From NCBI RefSeq assembly GCF_002292295.1, contig NZ_DBBS01000006.1, positions 1 to 39,590 of the forward strand: DNA of 39,590 nt, read 5' to 3'. The translations under genes were made by a program, and so were the position numbers. The DNA is from Sphingomonas sp. UBA978 (GTDB lineage: Bacteria; Pseudomonadota; Alphaproteobacteria; Sphingomonadales; Sphingomonadaceae). The notes under the pieces are model-generated. The model was not told the DNA's origin. It ran no database searches and saw only the letters and a list, made by a program, of their open reading frames with translations. Below, piece by piece: positions 1 to 12,379 of the stretch (positions within the stretch are counted from its first letter, which is position 1; each line of letters opens with the position of its first letter).

Positions 1-1
1 G

Positions 2-4006
<4,005 letters not shown>

Positions 4007-4043
4007 TCCTGCGTTCGGGCTGCCGCCTGATCGCATGAAGGAG

Positions 4044-4078
4044 CCGCCGTCCGGGCAACCGGGCGGCGGTTTCTTTTT
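4044..4078 (+). terminator. Rho-independent terminator after rpoC
   Basis: An 11-bp stem (CCGCCGTCCGG pairing with CCGGGCGGCGG, one G-U wobble) closes a GCAA tetraloop and is followed by TTTCTTTTT. It lies 37 bp after the rpoC stop codon and fits an intrinsic terminator of the rpoBC transcript. Confidence 0.93.
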
Positions 4079-4499
4079 GCGCGCGGTCGGAGGCGTGCGG
4101 CGCGGGCGGTGACGGGACGGTGCCGACGCGATCGGCGTGCCCGCTTTCCAGCCCGACGCTCCCGATCGGCTGGCGAAGGCGCGCTTTACGCTGCCGATGG
4201 CGTGACCGGGCGACTCCCCCAACGCCTTCCTTCGCGCCTGCCGGGGCGGACCGGTGGCACACCGCCGGCTGGCACAGCGAGTCGGGCGAATCGGGTTGAC
4301 GTCACCGCGATCGGTGGCGGTAGCGGCGCATGTCCGCGCCGGCCCTCGACTCGCCGCGGGTCGGTCGGCTAACCTCCGCCGCCGTCACGAGCGGCTATAT
4401 AGTCGCGGCGAAACAGCGTTTTGCGCTTTGCTGATTGCAATTTTCAGCATCCATTACGGACTATAACGTATATTAATGATGGCCATAATAATATAGGCC
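4079..4499. other. Intergenic region without a confident gene
   Basis: The first 300 bp are GC-rich, and all open frames there lack family resemblance and a plausible ribosome binding site. From about 4430 the sequence becomes markedly AT-rich up to the ribosome binding site at 4500. This AT-rich stretch is the likely promoter zone for the small gene downstream. No convincing -35/-10 pair could be fixed by eye. Confidence 0.5.
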
Positions 4500-4514
4500 G
4501 GAGGTCGAAACTTC

Positions 4515-4565
4515 ATGGAAAGCGATAGCGGCTATGGGCCCGGAATTGCAGCCTGTTCATCGTGA
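4515..4565 (+). other. Possible 16-codon leader ORF with the strong ribosome binding site
   Basis: A perfect GGAGGT at 4500-4505 sits 9 bp before an ATG at 4515. That ATG opens only a 16-codon frame ending in TGA at 4563-4565. The frame overlaps, in a different register, the start of the 64-residue gene at 4534. Either the leader couples translation to the downstream gene, or a frameshift separates this start from the gene. Confidence 0.35.
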
Positions 4566-4728
4566 CGCGGCGACATTGCAGCGGCTGGAAGCGCTACTCG
4601 ACGAAGCCATCGGCATCGCCGACCGGATCGGTCTCGACCTGACCGCGATCCGGATCGCGGAGGCGATGACGGCGATTAGCGACCCGGCCGGCGCGCCGTT
4701 CTGGTCGGGCATGCCGCTGCTGCACTGA
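4534..4728 (+). CDS. Small hypothetical protein, 64 aa
   Basis: A short, probably helical protein. Its core reads RLEALLDEAIGIADRIGLDL and is followed by an amphipathic stretch (TAIRIAEAM). I recall similar short proteins from sphingomonads but cannot name a family, and there is no signal peptide or membrane segment. The ATG at 4534 has no good Shine-Dalgarno of its own, while the strong GGAGGT at 4500 serves an ATG in another frame. The true start, or the integrity of the reading frame, is therefore uncertain. It stands alone between rpoC and a convergent response-regulator gene. Confidence 0.6.
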   Translation: MGPELQPVHRDAATLQRLEALLDEAIGIADRIGLDLTAIRIAEAMTAISDPAGAPFWSGMPLLH

Positions 4729-4744
4729 TCCGCGCGCGCGGCGC

Positions 4745-5416
4745 TCAGTCGACGTGCAGCGCCGGGTTCACCATGCTGCACACCTGCGCGATGAAGGCGA
4801 TCCGCAGCGCCTGCGACAGGGATTGAGCGTCGAGCTTGTCCATCACGTTGGCGCGATGGATCTCGACCGTGCGGGCGGAGATGGCGAGGCGGCGCGCGAT
4901 TTCCTTGTTCGACCAGCCGCGGGTCAGGCCCTCGAGCACCTCGCGCTCGCGGCTGCTCAGCAGGTCGAGCGCGGCCTGCACCCGGCGCATCGTCGCGGCC
5001 CGGCGCTGCGCCTGCTTCAGGCGATAGCGGGCGACGCCCATCGCCTCGTACAGCCGGCCTTCGTCGATCGGCTTGGGCATGACGTCGATCGCCCCGCGCC
5101 GCATCGCCGCCACCGCGGTTTCCATGTCGGCACAGGCCGTCGCGATCACGCAGGGCATGCCGATCGCCGGGCTGGCCAGCCGCTCCTGCAGGCCCGCCAC
5201 GTCGACGTCCCCCACGAACGGGTCGATCACGACGCAGCCCGCCTCCGCCATGTCGCACCTCTCCGTGAAGTCGGCCACCGACGGCCACGACTGCACGACG
5301 AACGCCTGCCGCGTCAGCGCGTCGGATATCCGCCGGAATGCCGCCCCATCCTCGTCGACGACATGCACCCGGACGATGTCCAGCGCGGCCGCGTCCGGAT
5401 GCAGGTTCAGCTTCAT
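4745..5416 (-). CDS. FixJ-type two-component response regulator
   Basis: A 223-residue FixJ/NarL-class transcription factor. The receiver domain covers about residues 16-125, with an acidic pocket D21-E22-D23, probable phosphoacceptor D65 (CVVIDPF), T93 and K115 (MPKP). The LuxR-type helix-turn-helix covers about 153-215 (LSSREREVLEGL, then SARTVEIHRANVMDKL). The start has a GGGGTG sequence 7 nt upstream. No cognate kinase is directly adjacent. The nearest kinase is the bacteriophytochrome about 1.1 kb away, but its HisKA_2 type more often pairs with PhyR or single-domain receivers, so a link is only a guess. The receiver looks functional because every key residue is present. Confidence 0.95.
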   Translation of the reverse strand: MKLNLHPDAAALDIVRVHVVDEDGAAFRRISDALTRQAFVVQSWPSVADFTERCDMAEAGCVVIDPFVGDVDVAGLQERLASPAIGMPCVIATACADMETAVAAMRRGAIDVMPKPIDEGRLYEAMGVARYRLKQAQRRAATMRRVQAALDLLSSREREVLEGLTRGWSNKEIARRLAISARTVEIHRANVMDKLDAQSLSQALRIAFIAQVCSMVNPALHVD

Positions 5417-5524
5417 GATCTCACACCCCGTTGCGACCGCTCGCTATCGTCTTAATGTCGCAAGAGAAAATGTGAAAGGACCTGTAGGCGGCCAGCGTCC
5501 CCGGGTGGAACGGGGGACATTGCG

Positions 5525-6319
5525 TCACACGTGCGGGTGCGCGGCATCCTCGCTGATCGGACGGCGCGCTGCCTCTTCGCCCCGGACTTCGTCCATCGTC
5601 CGCGCGATCGTGTCGAACCGGCCGTCGCGGATGCGGATCTCGTTGAACGCCGGCGGCGAGTTGCGCACCCGCTTCGACAGGGTGCCGGCGCCGATCATCC
5701 GCACCGTCCGCCCCTCGCGCTCGACCGGTACGTCGAACGGGTCGTGGACATGGCCGGAGAGCACCGCATGCGCCCCCGCCTGCGCCAGCGCGGTCAGCGC
5801 GCCGTCGCCGTGGCGGGTCTTCGCCGTCCCCCTGGTCCCGCCCTCGATCAGCGGATGGTGCGCGGCGACGAAGATCAGCCGCCCCGGCGGCGCCTGTTCG
5901 ATCATCGCGAGCGCGCGGCGCAGCGACCCCGGGCTGACCCGCCCCTTCGACCAGTTCCACCGCCATTGCGCGCGCGCCGTCGTCTTGAGCGGCACGATCG
6001 TCACCCCGGGCAGGTCGAGTTCGCGCTCGATCATCCGCTCGACCGCGGCATAGCGCTGATAGGGCGCGAACAGACGGCGGAACGGGTCCCAGTAATAGGG
6101 AATGTCGTGGTTGCCGACCTCCAACGTCACCGGCACGCCCAGGCTGCGCAGCCAGTCGCCGCCGCGCTGGAATTCGTCCCGCGTCGCCCGCATCGTCAGG
6201 TCGCCGGTCATGATGACGGCATCGGGCCGCTCCGCCGCGACCCGCTCGCCGAACCAGGCGATCGCCTCCGGATCTTCCGCACCGAAATGAACGTCGCTGA
6301 CGTGAAACAGCCTTATCAT
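5525..6319 (-). CDS. Calcineurin-like metallophosphoesterase
   Basis: A 264-residue soluble phosphoesterase with the full set of metal-binding motifs: D9-x-H11 (SDVHFG), G39-D40 (TGDLT), G69-N70-H71-D72, H154-H155 (AAHHPL) and G189-H190-V191-H192. The family hydrolyses phosphomono- or phosphodiesters with two metal ions. The overall layout resembles the Icc/3',5'-cyclic-nucleotide phosphodiesterase-like branch, but the sequence alone does not settle the substrate. A GGGGGA sequence lies just upstream of the ATG. The gene is divergent from the phytochrome kinase, with about 200 bp between the starts. The C-terminal 25 residues are acidic and probably disordered. Confidence 0.93.
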   Translation of the reverse strand: MIRLFHVSDVHFGAEDPEAIAWFGERVAAERPDAVIMTGDLTMRATRDEFQRGGDWLRSLGVPVTLEVGNHDIPYYWDPFRRLFAPYQRYAAVERMIERELDLPGVTIVPLKTTARAQWRWNWSKGRVSPGSLRRALAMIEQAPPGRLIFVAAHHPLIEGGTRGTAKTRHGDGALTALAQAGAHAVLSGHVHDPFDVPVEREGRTVRMIGAGTLSKRVRNSPPAFNEIRIRDGRFDTIARTMDEVRGEEAARRPISEDAAHPHV

Positions 6320-6522
6320 GATCCCCCGGATGCGTCCGCGAACGCGATAGTCGTCGGCACGCTGCTAGGCCCGCACGCCATGGTTCGGCAAGTGCACCCG
6401 TCGCCCAACCCGTGGCCGGCCGACCCGTTCCGCCACCGCGGGTTGATCGAGATCAGTCAGCACCCGATTGTAATGCGGGTCTGCCCGGCCCATGCTTGCC
6501 GCAACCACTATCAAGAGTGACG

Positions 6523-8646
6523 ATGGCGATACCGACGACGACCGACCCGACGCTCGACCTGACCGCATGCGACCGCGAGCCGATCCACATTCCGGGAGCC
6601 ATCCAGCCGCACGGCCTGCTGCTCATCGCCGACGCCGCGGACACGCATCGCGTGATCGCGGGAGCCGGCGACATCGAGGCGCGGCTGTCGCCCGACTGGC
6701 TCGACCGCCCGCTCGCCGCGCTGCTCGGGCAGGACGTGGATCGCGCGCTGCAGGCCGCGGTCGGGCCGACCGCACCGGTTCCGGAGCCGGTCGCGGGGAT
6801 CGACGAACGTTTCGTCGCGACCGTGCATCGCAGCGGCGGGCGCCTGCTGGTCGAACTGGAACCGATCGTCAGCGAGCCGATGACCGCCACCGCGATGCTC
6901 GCCTGGCTCGACGCGGCGGCCGGCACCTTCGAACGCGCGATGGACACGCAGACGCTGTTCGATCGCGCCGCCGTCGCCTTCCGCACGCTGACCGGGTTCG
7001 ACCGGGTGATGATCTATCGCTTCCTCGACGACGATGCCGGCCGCGTCGTCGCGGAGGATCGCGACCCCGCGCTCCACACCTTCCGCAACCACCATTTCCC
7101 CGCCTCGGACATTCCGAAACAGGCGCGCGCCCTGTACGTCCGCAACCGCGCGCGCGCGATCCCGCAGCTCGACTATGTCCCCGCCCCGCTGCGCCCGGCG
7201 GGCTTCGACGCCTGCGATCTCAGCGACGTCGCCTTGCGGCACGTCTCGCCGATCCACCTCCAGTATCTGCGCAACATGGGCGTCGGCGCGTCGGCGTCGA
7301 TCTCGATCGTCATGGACGGCCTGTTATGGGGCCTCGTCGCCTGCCACCACAACGGCCCGCGCCTGCTGCCGCCCGACGTGCGCAGCGCCGCTGCGACGCT
7401 GGCCAGCGGCCTCGCCCGCCAGATCCGCGCCAAGGAGGAGGCTGCCGCCTATCGCGAGCGTATCGCGCTGCGCGCCGCGGAGGACAGCGTCGTGCCGCGC
7501 CTCAACAGCGAGGAGCCGCTGCGCGAGGCGGTGATCGCGGTGAAGGAAGAGCTGCGCGCGATGCTCGACGCGGACGGCTTCGCGATGGTCGCGGGCAACC
7601 AGGTCGAATCGGTCGGCCATTGCCCCGATGCGCGCACGCTGATCGCCATCGCCCGCTGGGTGCGCAGCCGCGGCACCGAACCGGTCGCGACGCACGAGCT
7701 GTCCGCGCTCTTCCCGCAGGCACGCGATCACATCGGCCTTGCCAGCGGCCTGCTCGCGCTGCCGCTGCACGACGAGAATGCGATGCTGCTATGGCTGCGC
7801 GCCGAGCATGTCGAGACGATCGCCTGGGCGGGCAATCCGCACAAATCGGTCGGCCTCGCCCCCGGCGAAACGCTGACCCCGCGCGCCTCGTTCGGCAGCT
7901 ATGCGGAGACGGTGCGCGGCCGGTCGCGGCGCTGGACGCTCGAGCAGGTCGAGGCCGCGCACCGCCTGCGCCGTCGCTTCCACGAGGCGCGCCAGCATCT
8001 GCAGGTCCGCATCCTCAACCGCGAACTCAACCGGACGCTGGCGGAAAAGGACGCCCTGCTCGCGCAGAAGGACGTCCTGATGAAGGAGGTCAACCACCGG
8101 GTGCAGAACAGCCTGCAGCTGGTCGCCTCGTTCCTGCGCCTGCAGGCGAAGACCGCGGGCGGCACCGTCGCCGATCATCTGGCGGAGGCGCAGGCGCGAC
8201 TCGCCGCGGTGGCGCTGGTCCATCGCCGGCTGTACCGCGACGACCAGGTCGAGAGCGTCGACCTGTCGCGCTACATCGATGAGCTGGTCGCCGACATGCG
8301 CACCTCGCTGGGCGCGGAATGGGGCCGGCACATCCGGCTCGACCTCGCGCCGATCCTCGTGCCGACCGATCGCGCGGTGAACATCGGCCTGATCCTCACC
8401 GAGCTGGTCATCAACGCGAGCAAATACGCCTATGGCGGCGGTCCCGGCCCGATCGCGATCGCGCTCGAACAGCATGGCGCCAAACTGCGGCTGATCGTCG
8501 CCGACGATGGCCGCGGCAAGGGCGACGGCGAGGGCTTCGGCAGCCGCATGATGAGCGCGATGGTGCAGCGGCTCGACGGCACGATCGAATATGGCGAAAA
8601 CCATCCGGGCCTGCGCGCGATCATGACCGCACCGATCGCAGACTGA
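6523..8646 (+). CDS. bphP: Bacteriophytochrome histidine kinase (PAS-GAF-PHY-HisKA_2)
   Basis: A 707-residue red/far-red photoreceptor kinase. The N-terminal PAS domain (about 12-115) has Cys16 in ACDREPIHIPG, the position that binds biliverdin in bacteriophytochromes. The GAF domain (about 135-300) has PASDIP near 192, the HLQYLRNMGVG helix near 247 and ACHH near 272. The PHY domain (about 310-490) has the PRASF tongue motif near 452. The kinase core is of the HisKA_2/HWE-related class, with phosphoacceptor H525 in KEVNHRVQN. The ATPase domain follows, with an N-box (ELVINASKYAYGG) and a DDGRG G-box. There is no attached receiver. The ATG at 6523 is preferred because the upstream extension is not phytochrome-like. 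A diguanylate cyclase follows and a heme oxygenase lies nearby. Confidence 0.97.
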   Translation: MAIPTTTDPTLDLTACDREPIHIPGAIQPHGLLLIADAADTHRVIAGAGDIEARLSPDWLDRPLAALLGQDVDRALQAAVGPTAPVPEPVAGIDERFVATVHRSGGRLLVELEPIVSEPMTATAMLAWLDAAAGTFERAMDTQTLFDRAAVAFRTLTGFDRVMIYRFLDDDAGRVVAEDRDPALHTFRNHHFPASDIPKQARALYVRNRARAIPQLDYVPAPLRPAGFDACDLSDVALRHVSPIHLQYLRNMGVGASASISIVMDGLLWGLVACHHNGPRLLPPDVRSAAATLASGLARQIRAKEEAAAYRERIALRAAEDSVVPRLNSEEPLREAVIAVKEELRAMLDADGFAMVAGNQVESVGHCPDARTLIAIARWVRSRGTEPVATHELSALFPQARDHIGLASGLLALPLHDENAMLLWLRAEHVETIAWAGNPHKSVGLAPGETLTPRASFGSYAETVRGRSRRWTLEQVEAAHRLRRRFHEARQHLQVRILNRELNRTLAEKDALLAQKDVLMKEVNHRVQNSLQLVASFLRLQAKTAGGTVADHLAEAQARLAAVALVHRRLYRDDQVESVDLSRYIDELVADMRTSLGAEWGRHIRLDLAPILVPTDRAVNIGLILTELVINASKYAYGGGPGPIAIALEQHGAKLRLIVADDGRGKGDGEGFGSRMMSAMVQRLDGTIEYGENHPGLRAIMTAPIAD

Positions 8647-8679
8647 CGTTCGCGGCCGTTCCGCCGGCGTGTTGTTCGG

Positions 8680-8701
8680 GTCGTTTCTTCGGCAGAACGA
8701 C
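8680..8701. repeat. Short inverted repeat between the phytochrome and GGDEF genes
   Basis: GTCGTT (8680-8685) and AACGAC (8696-8701) form a perfect 6-bp inverted repeat around a 10-nt spacer, in the 80-bp gap upstream of the cyclase gene. It could be an operator or a weak mRNA hairpin. Chance occurrence is possible at this length. Confidence 0.3.
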
Positions 8702-8745
8702 ATCGTCATAAGGAAAGCTTCATCGCCTTGCGCTATCGCCGCCGC

Positions 8746-9921
8746 ATGACGGGGATTGGCGGGACGAGCGCGATGCATGGGGCGATGGCAGCGAGGGACG
8801 GCAACGACGGCCGCGGCGCCGCGGTGCCGTTCATCGGTTCGCGCATGTCGCGGCTGTCCGCCTGGATCGGCGGCGCGGCGATCGCCGATGCCGGCGACGC
8901 CGGGCCGATCGCCGATCCGGAGCGCGACGGCCATCGCGCGCTGTTCGCCGATATCGGTGCGTTTCTCGACCGGCATGCGCTGGAACCGAGCGTCGCCCAT
9001 TACCAGATCGCCCGCACCTACATCCTGCGCGAGAGCCATCCGCTGTCCTGCTCGATCGACGACCGCCTGTTCGCCGGCGGCACGATCGACGCGGCCTTCC
9101 TGCACCGGCTGACCAACCGGCCCTCGCACGATCCGCTCTCTCCCGAACGGATCGCGGACATGGCGGACGCGCTGGCGGCGCGGCTGACCGAAACCGAATG
9201 CACGTTCCGCCAGAGCCATGCCTCCGCGCGCGACTACGAACAGGCGCTGACGGTGGAGGCCGGTTCGGTCGACAGCGATCCGGACGGCACCGTCAAACGC
9301 CTGCTCGCGCTGACGACGCAGGCGATCGCGCGCAACCGCCTGCTCGCCGACCGGCTGGAGGAAACGCATCGCGAGACCAACCAGTTGCGCCGCAACCTGC
9401 ACGACGCCCGCCGCGCCGCGGACGAGGATCACCTGACCGGCCTGCCCAACCGCCGCTGCTTCGATCGCCGCCTGCATGCCCTGCCCGCGACGCAGGACGG
9501 CGCCGCCCCGCATTGCGTCGCCCTGTGCGACATCGACGATTTCAAGGCGATCAACGATCGCCACGGCCACGACACGGGCGACCGCGTGCTGAAGCTCGTC
9601 GCCCGGCACCTGACCAACGAACTCGGCATCGCGGTGCTGGTCGCGCGCCATGGCGGCGAGGAATTCGCCTGCCTGTTCGAGGATTGCACGCCGGAGGTCG
9701 CGTTCGACCTGCTCGACGGCGCGCGTGCGGCGCTGGGCGGACGCATCCTCGTCAACCAGACGACGGGGGACGGCATCGGCCGCATCACCTTCTCGGCCGG
9801 CGTCGCCAGCCTCGGCGACGATCCCGGCGCGGCGATGCGCGCTGCCGATGCCGCCCTCTATGCCGCCAAGCGCGCCGGCAAGAACCGCATCGCCTTCCCC
9901 CCGGAGGACGACGTCGGGTAG
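8746..9921 (+). CDS. GGDEF-domain diguanylate cyclase
   Basis: Predicted to make cyclic di-GMP from two GTP. The C-terminal half is a complete GGDEF domain with the active-site motif GGEEF (9652-9666) preceded by VARH. DHLTGLPNRR, LCDIDDFKAINDRHGHDTGD and the final AADAALYAAKRAGKNR are also present. The inhibitory RxxD site is absent: the equivalent residues read GIAV, so feedback inhibition by product is not expected. The N-terminal half of about 210 residues matches no domain I can name and has no membrane segment. The start is uncertain: an in-frame TTG at 8728 lies downstream of AAGGA, and ATGs lie at 8746 and 8773. It follows the phytochrome kinase on the same strand and may share its transcript. 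Confidence 0.93.
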   Translation: MTGIGGTSAMHGAMAARDGNDGRGAAVPFIGSRMSRLSAWIGGAAIADAGDAGPIADPERDGHRALFADIGAFLDRHALEPSVAHYQIARTYILRESHPLSCSIDDRLFAGGTIDAAFLHRLTNRPSHDPLSPERIADMADALAARLTETECTFRQSHASARDYEQALTVEAGSVDSDPDGTVKRLLALTTQAIARNRLLADRLEETHRETNQLRRNLHDARRAADEDHLTGLPNRRCFDRRLHALPATQDGAAPHCVALCDIDDFKAINDRHGHDTGDRVLKLVARHLTNELGIAVLVARHGGEEFACLFEDCTPEVAFDLLDGARAALGGRILVNQTTGDGIGRITFSAGVASLGDDPGAAMRAADAALYAAKRAGKNRIAFPPEDDVG

Positions 9922-9925
9922 AATC

Positions 9926-10444
9926 CTAGACCTCGGCGGCCCGCGCGTAGAGCGCGAAGGTCGCGCGGGCGCCCGCCAGCGCCGCCTCGCACCATGCCGC
10001 ACCGCACGCCGCTGCGCGTGCATCGAGCGCGGCGAGCAGGCGCCGCCATTCGCCCGGCAGGTGCCGCGCCGCCAGATAGGCCGCGGGCAGCCCCGCCGGC
10101 ACCGTCCGCGCCAGCAACTGCCCGCCGAGCCGCGAGCCCTCGATCACATAGAGCGCGCCCCATCGCGCCGCATCGTCGGACGCGTCGAACGCGAAGGGCT
10201 CGGGCATCGCCGCATCCATTGCTCGAAGATCGCCGGCCAGCGCGGGAGTCCGTGGCCGCCACGCCGGCAAAGCATCGTCGGCCGCCGTCGCCAGCGCCGC
10301 CTCGACCGCCGGCAATGCGCGGGCATGCGCCAGCAGGAAGCGGCGATAACCGGCGGCATCGTCCAGCGCGAAGCCGCCGAACGCCGCATCGACGGTGTCG
10401 TGGTCGCCGGCGGTCGCGGCGCGAAGCTGTTGAACGAAGGACAT
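9926..10444 (-). CDS. bphO: Biliverdin-producing heme oxygenase (BphO type)
   Basis: A 172-residue all-helical heme oxygenase, which opens heme to biliverdin, CO and iron. The probable proximal heme ligand is H15 in ATAGDHDTVD. The conserved distal-helix region reads YVIEGSRLGGQLLAR. The length is at the short end for bacterial enzymes of the family. The ATG at 10444 follows GGGGA and aligns with family starts; an upstream in-frame extension is not convincing. The gene converges on the GGDEF gene with 4 bp between the stop codons. Biliverdin is the chromophore of the bacteriophytochrome in the same cluster, which supports this call. Confidence 0.93.
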   Translation of the reverse strand: MSFVQQLRAATAGDHDTVDAAFGGFALDDAAGYRRFLLAHARALPAVEAALATAADDALPAWRPRTPALAGDLRAMDAAMPEPFAFDASDDAARWGALYVIEGSRLGGQLLARTVPAGLPAAYLAARHLPGEWRRLLAALDARAAACGAAWCEAALAGARATFALYARAAEV

Positions 10445-10491
10445 GAATGTCCCCTGCCCCGCCCGTCCGAGGCTGTCGAGAGGGCCGGCGG

Positions 10492-10569
10492 TCACGCTCG
10501 GGCGGCGTGGTCCACCGCGCCGCTGTTCGCGCCGCCCACAGTCATGCTATCGTCATGCGTGCTCGCCAT
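10492..10569 (-). CDS. Possible 25-aa small protein upstream of the heme oxygenase
   Basis: A 25-codon frame beginning MASTHDDSMTV and ending with the stop at 10492. GGAG lies 8 nt before its ATG, a better ribosome binding site than many neighbours have. It would be the first cistron of the heme oxygenase transcript, 47 bp ahead. It is hydrophilic, has no recognisable motif and is too short for statistical coding support. It could equally be a chance frame with a chance binding site. Confidence 0.4.
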   Translation of the reverse strand: MASTHDDSMTVGGANSGAVDHAARA

Positions 10570-10707
10570 GGTCAGTCTCCATTCCCCTGGATCGGAACGC
10601 CGCGAGCGCGTGGCCGGTCCGCTACGGTCCGGCGCAACCGGCAGAATCGGCTTGCACGCCGGTCCGCCCGGCCCCATGCGCGCCGCGCCATCAACGAAAG
10701 GTCTCTT

Positions 10708-11352
10708 ATGGTTGCCTGGTTCCAGGCGCTGATGCCGAAGCAAGGTCGTTTCTTCGATCAGTTCGAGGCGCATGCCGCCACGCTGGTCAAGGGCGCCGAC
10801 GCCTTGCAGAAGCTGTTCAGCGGCGACGGTGCGATCGCACAGCATATCGCGGAGATCGTCGATCGCGAGCATGAGGCCGACGATATCACCCGCGACGTGC
10901 TGCAGGACGTGCGCCGGGTGTTCGTGACGCCGTTCGACCGGTCCGCGATCACCGACCTGATCGGCGTCATGGACGATTCGATCGACCAGATGAACCAGAC
11001 CGCCAACACCATCGCGCTGTACGAGGTGACGGCATTCGCGCCCGACATGCGCGCGATGGTCGATCTCGTGGTCGAGGCGGCCCGGGTGACCGCGGAGGCG
11101 ATCCCGCTGCTGCGCAAGCTCGACGCCAATGCCGGCCGCCTCCACGACCTTACCGCGCGGCTGGTGTCGCTCGAGGGACAGGCCGACGAATGCCACGCCC
11201 GCGGGCTGAAGGCGCTGTTCAAGGCGTGCGGCCCCGACAATCCCATGCGCTTCATCGTCGAGCGCGAGATCTACAGCCATCTGGAACGCACCGCGGACCG
11301 GTTCGAGGACATCGCGAACGAGATCCAGGGTCTCGTGATCGATCACGCCTAG
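10708..11352 (+). CDS. DUF47/PhoU-like phosphate transport regulator
   Basis: A 214-residue all-helical cytosolic protein of the DUF47 family (PhoU-related), whose genes typically sit next to Pit phosphate permeases and are thought to modulate them. The family pattern is clear: VDREHEADDITRDV in the first helical bundle, FVTPFDRSAITDLI, DDSIDQMNQTANTI and the C-terminal HLERTADRFEDIANEIQ. The ATG at 10708 is preceded by GAAAGG. The Pit permease starts 3 bp after its stop, so the two are cotranscribed and probably translationally coupled. Confidence 0.95.
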   Translation: MVAWFQALMPKQGRFFDQFEAHAATLVKGADALQKLFSGDGAIAQHIAEIVDREHEADDITRDVLQDVRRVFVTPFDRSAITDLIGVMDDSIDQMNQTANTIALYEVTAFAPDMRAMVDLVVEAARVTAEAIPLLRKLDANAGRLHDLTARLVSLEGQADECHARGLKALFKACGPDNPMRFIVEREIYSHLERTADRFEDIANEIQGLVIDHA

Positions 11353-11355
11353 GCC

Positions 11356-12357
11356 ATGACCATCTCCTTCACGCTGCTGGTCGCGTTGATCGGCGTGGCG
11401 CTGCTGTTCGATTTCCTGAACGGCCTGCACGATGCCGCCAATTCGATCGCGACGGTGGTCTCCACCCGCGTCCTCAAACCGCATCACGCGGTGCTCTGGG
11501 CCGCATTCTTCAACTTCATCGCCTTCGCCGTCTTCGGCCTTCACGTCGCCCAGACCGTCGGCAAGGGCATCGTCGATGCGCAGATCATCGATCCGCAGGT
11601 GATCTTCGGCGCGCTGATGGGCGCGATCGCGTGGAACGTCATCACCTGGCGCTACGGCATCCCGTCCAGCTCCAGCCATGCGCTGATCGGCGGGCTGCTC
11701 GGCGCCGGCCTGTCCAAGGCGGGCTTTTCCGCGGTCGTCTGGGTCGGCGTCGGCAAGACCGTCGCGGCGATCTTCCTGTCCCCCACCGTCGGCCTGGTCC
11801 TCGCCCTGCTGCTGGTGCTCGCGGTGGCGTGGAGTTCGCTAAAGCTGACGCCGATGGGCGTCGACAAGCGCTTCCGCAAGTTGCAGCTGATTTCCGCCGC
11901 GCTCTACAGCCTCGGCCACGGCGGCAACGACGCGCAGAAGACGATGGGGATCATCGCCGTGCTGCTCTATTCGCAGGGCATGCTCGGCGGCGAATTCCAC
12001 GTGCCCTTCTGGGTGGTGCTGTCGTGTCAGGCGGCGATGGCGCTCGGGACGATGTCGGGCGGGTGGAAGATCGTCCACACGATGGGATCGAAGATCACCC
12101 GGCTCACCCCGGCGCAGGGCTTCTGCGCCGAAACCGGCGGCGCGATCACGCTGTTCATGGCGACGATGGGCGGCATTCCCGTCTCGTCCACCCACACCAT
12201 CACCGGCGCGATCGTCGGCGTCGGTTCGGCCCGGCGGCTCAGCGCGGTGCGCTGGAACGTCGCCAGCCGCATCGTCGTCGCCTGGGTCGTCACCCTGCCC
12301 GCCGCCGGACTGATCGGTGCGGCCTTCTACGAACTGGCGATCCTGCTGGGGCGCTGA
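11356..12357 (+). CDS. pit: Low-affinity inorganic phosphate transporter, Pit family
   Basis: A 333-residue inner-membrane phosphate/proton symporter (metal-phosphate as substrate in well-studied homologues) with about ten hydrophobic helices. Both signature repeats of the PiT family are present: FLNGLHDAANSIATVVSTR near residue 20 and GHGGNDAQKTMGI near residue 190. PSSSSHALIGG and PVSSTHTITGAIVG are the matching intramembrane segments of the inverted halves. The protein is short compared with E. coli PitA but normal for the alphaproteobacterial form paired with DUF47. It sits 3 bp behind the DUF47 gene. Confidence 0.96.
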   Translation: MTISFTLLVALIGVALLFDFLNGLHDAANSIATVVSTRVLKPHHAVLWAAFFNFIAFAVFGLHVAQTVGKGIVDAQIIDPQVIFGALMGAIAWNVITWRYGIPSSSSHALIGGLLGAGLSKAGFSAVVWVGVGKTVAAIFLSPTVGLVLALLLVLAVAWSSLKLTPMGVDKRFRKLQLISAALYSLGHGGNDAQKTMGIIAVLLYSQGMLGGEFHVPFWVVLSCQAAMALGTMSGGWKIVHTMGSKITRLTPAQGFCAETGGAITLFMATMGGIPVSSTHTITGAIVGVGSARRLSAVRWNVASRIVVAWVVTLPAAGLIGAAFYELAILLGR

Positions 12358-12379
12358 GCCAATGAACCGGGGGCCGGAC

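Noticed and set aside
7789..10023. 744-codon open frame on the minus strand antisense to the phytochrome and GGDEF genes
   Set aside because: Shadow frame caused by GC-rich codon use; the plus strand carries two unmistakable protein families and the minus translation is Arg/Ala/Gln-rich with no domain.
11190..12365. 391-codon plus frame overlapping the DUF47 and Pit genes
   Set aside because: Off-register shadow; the real frames have signature motifs and ribosome binding sites.
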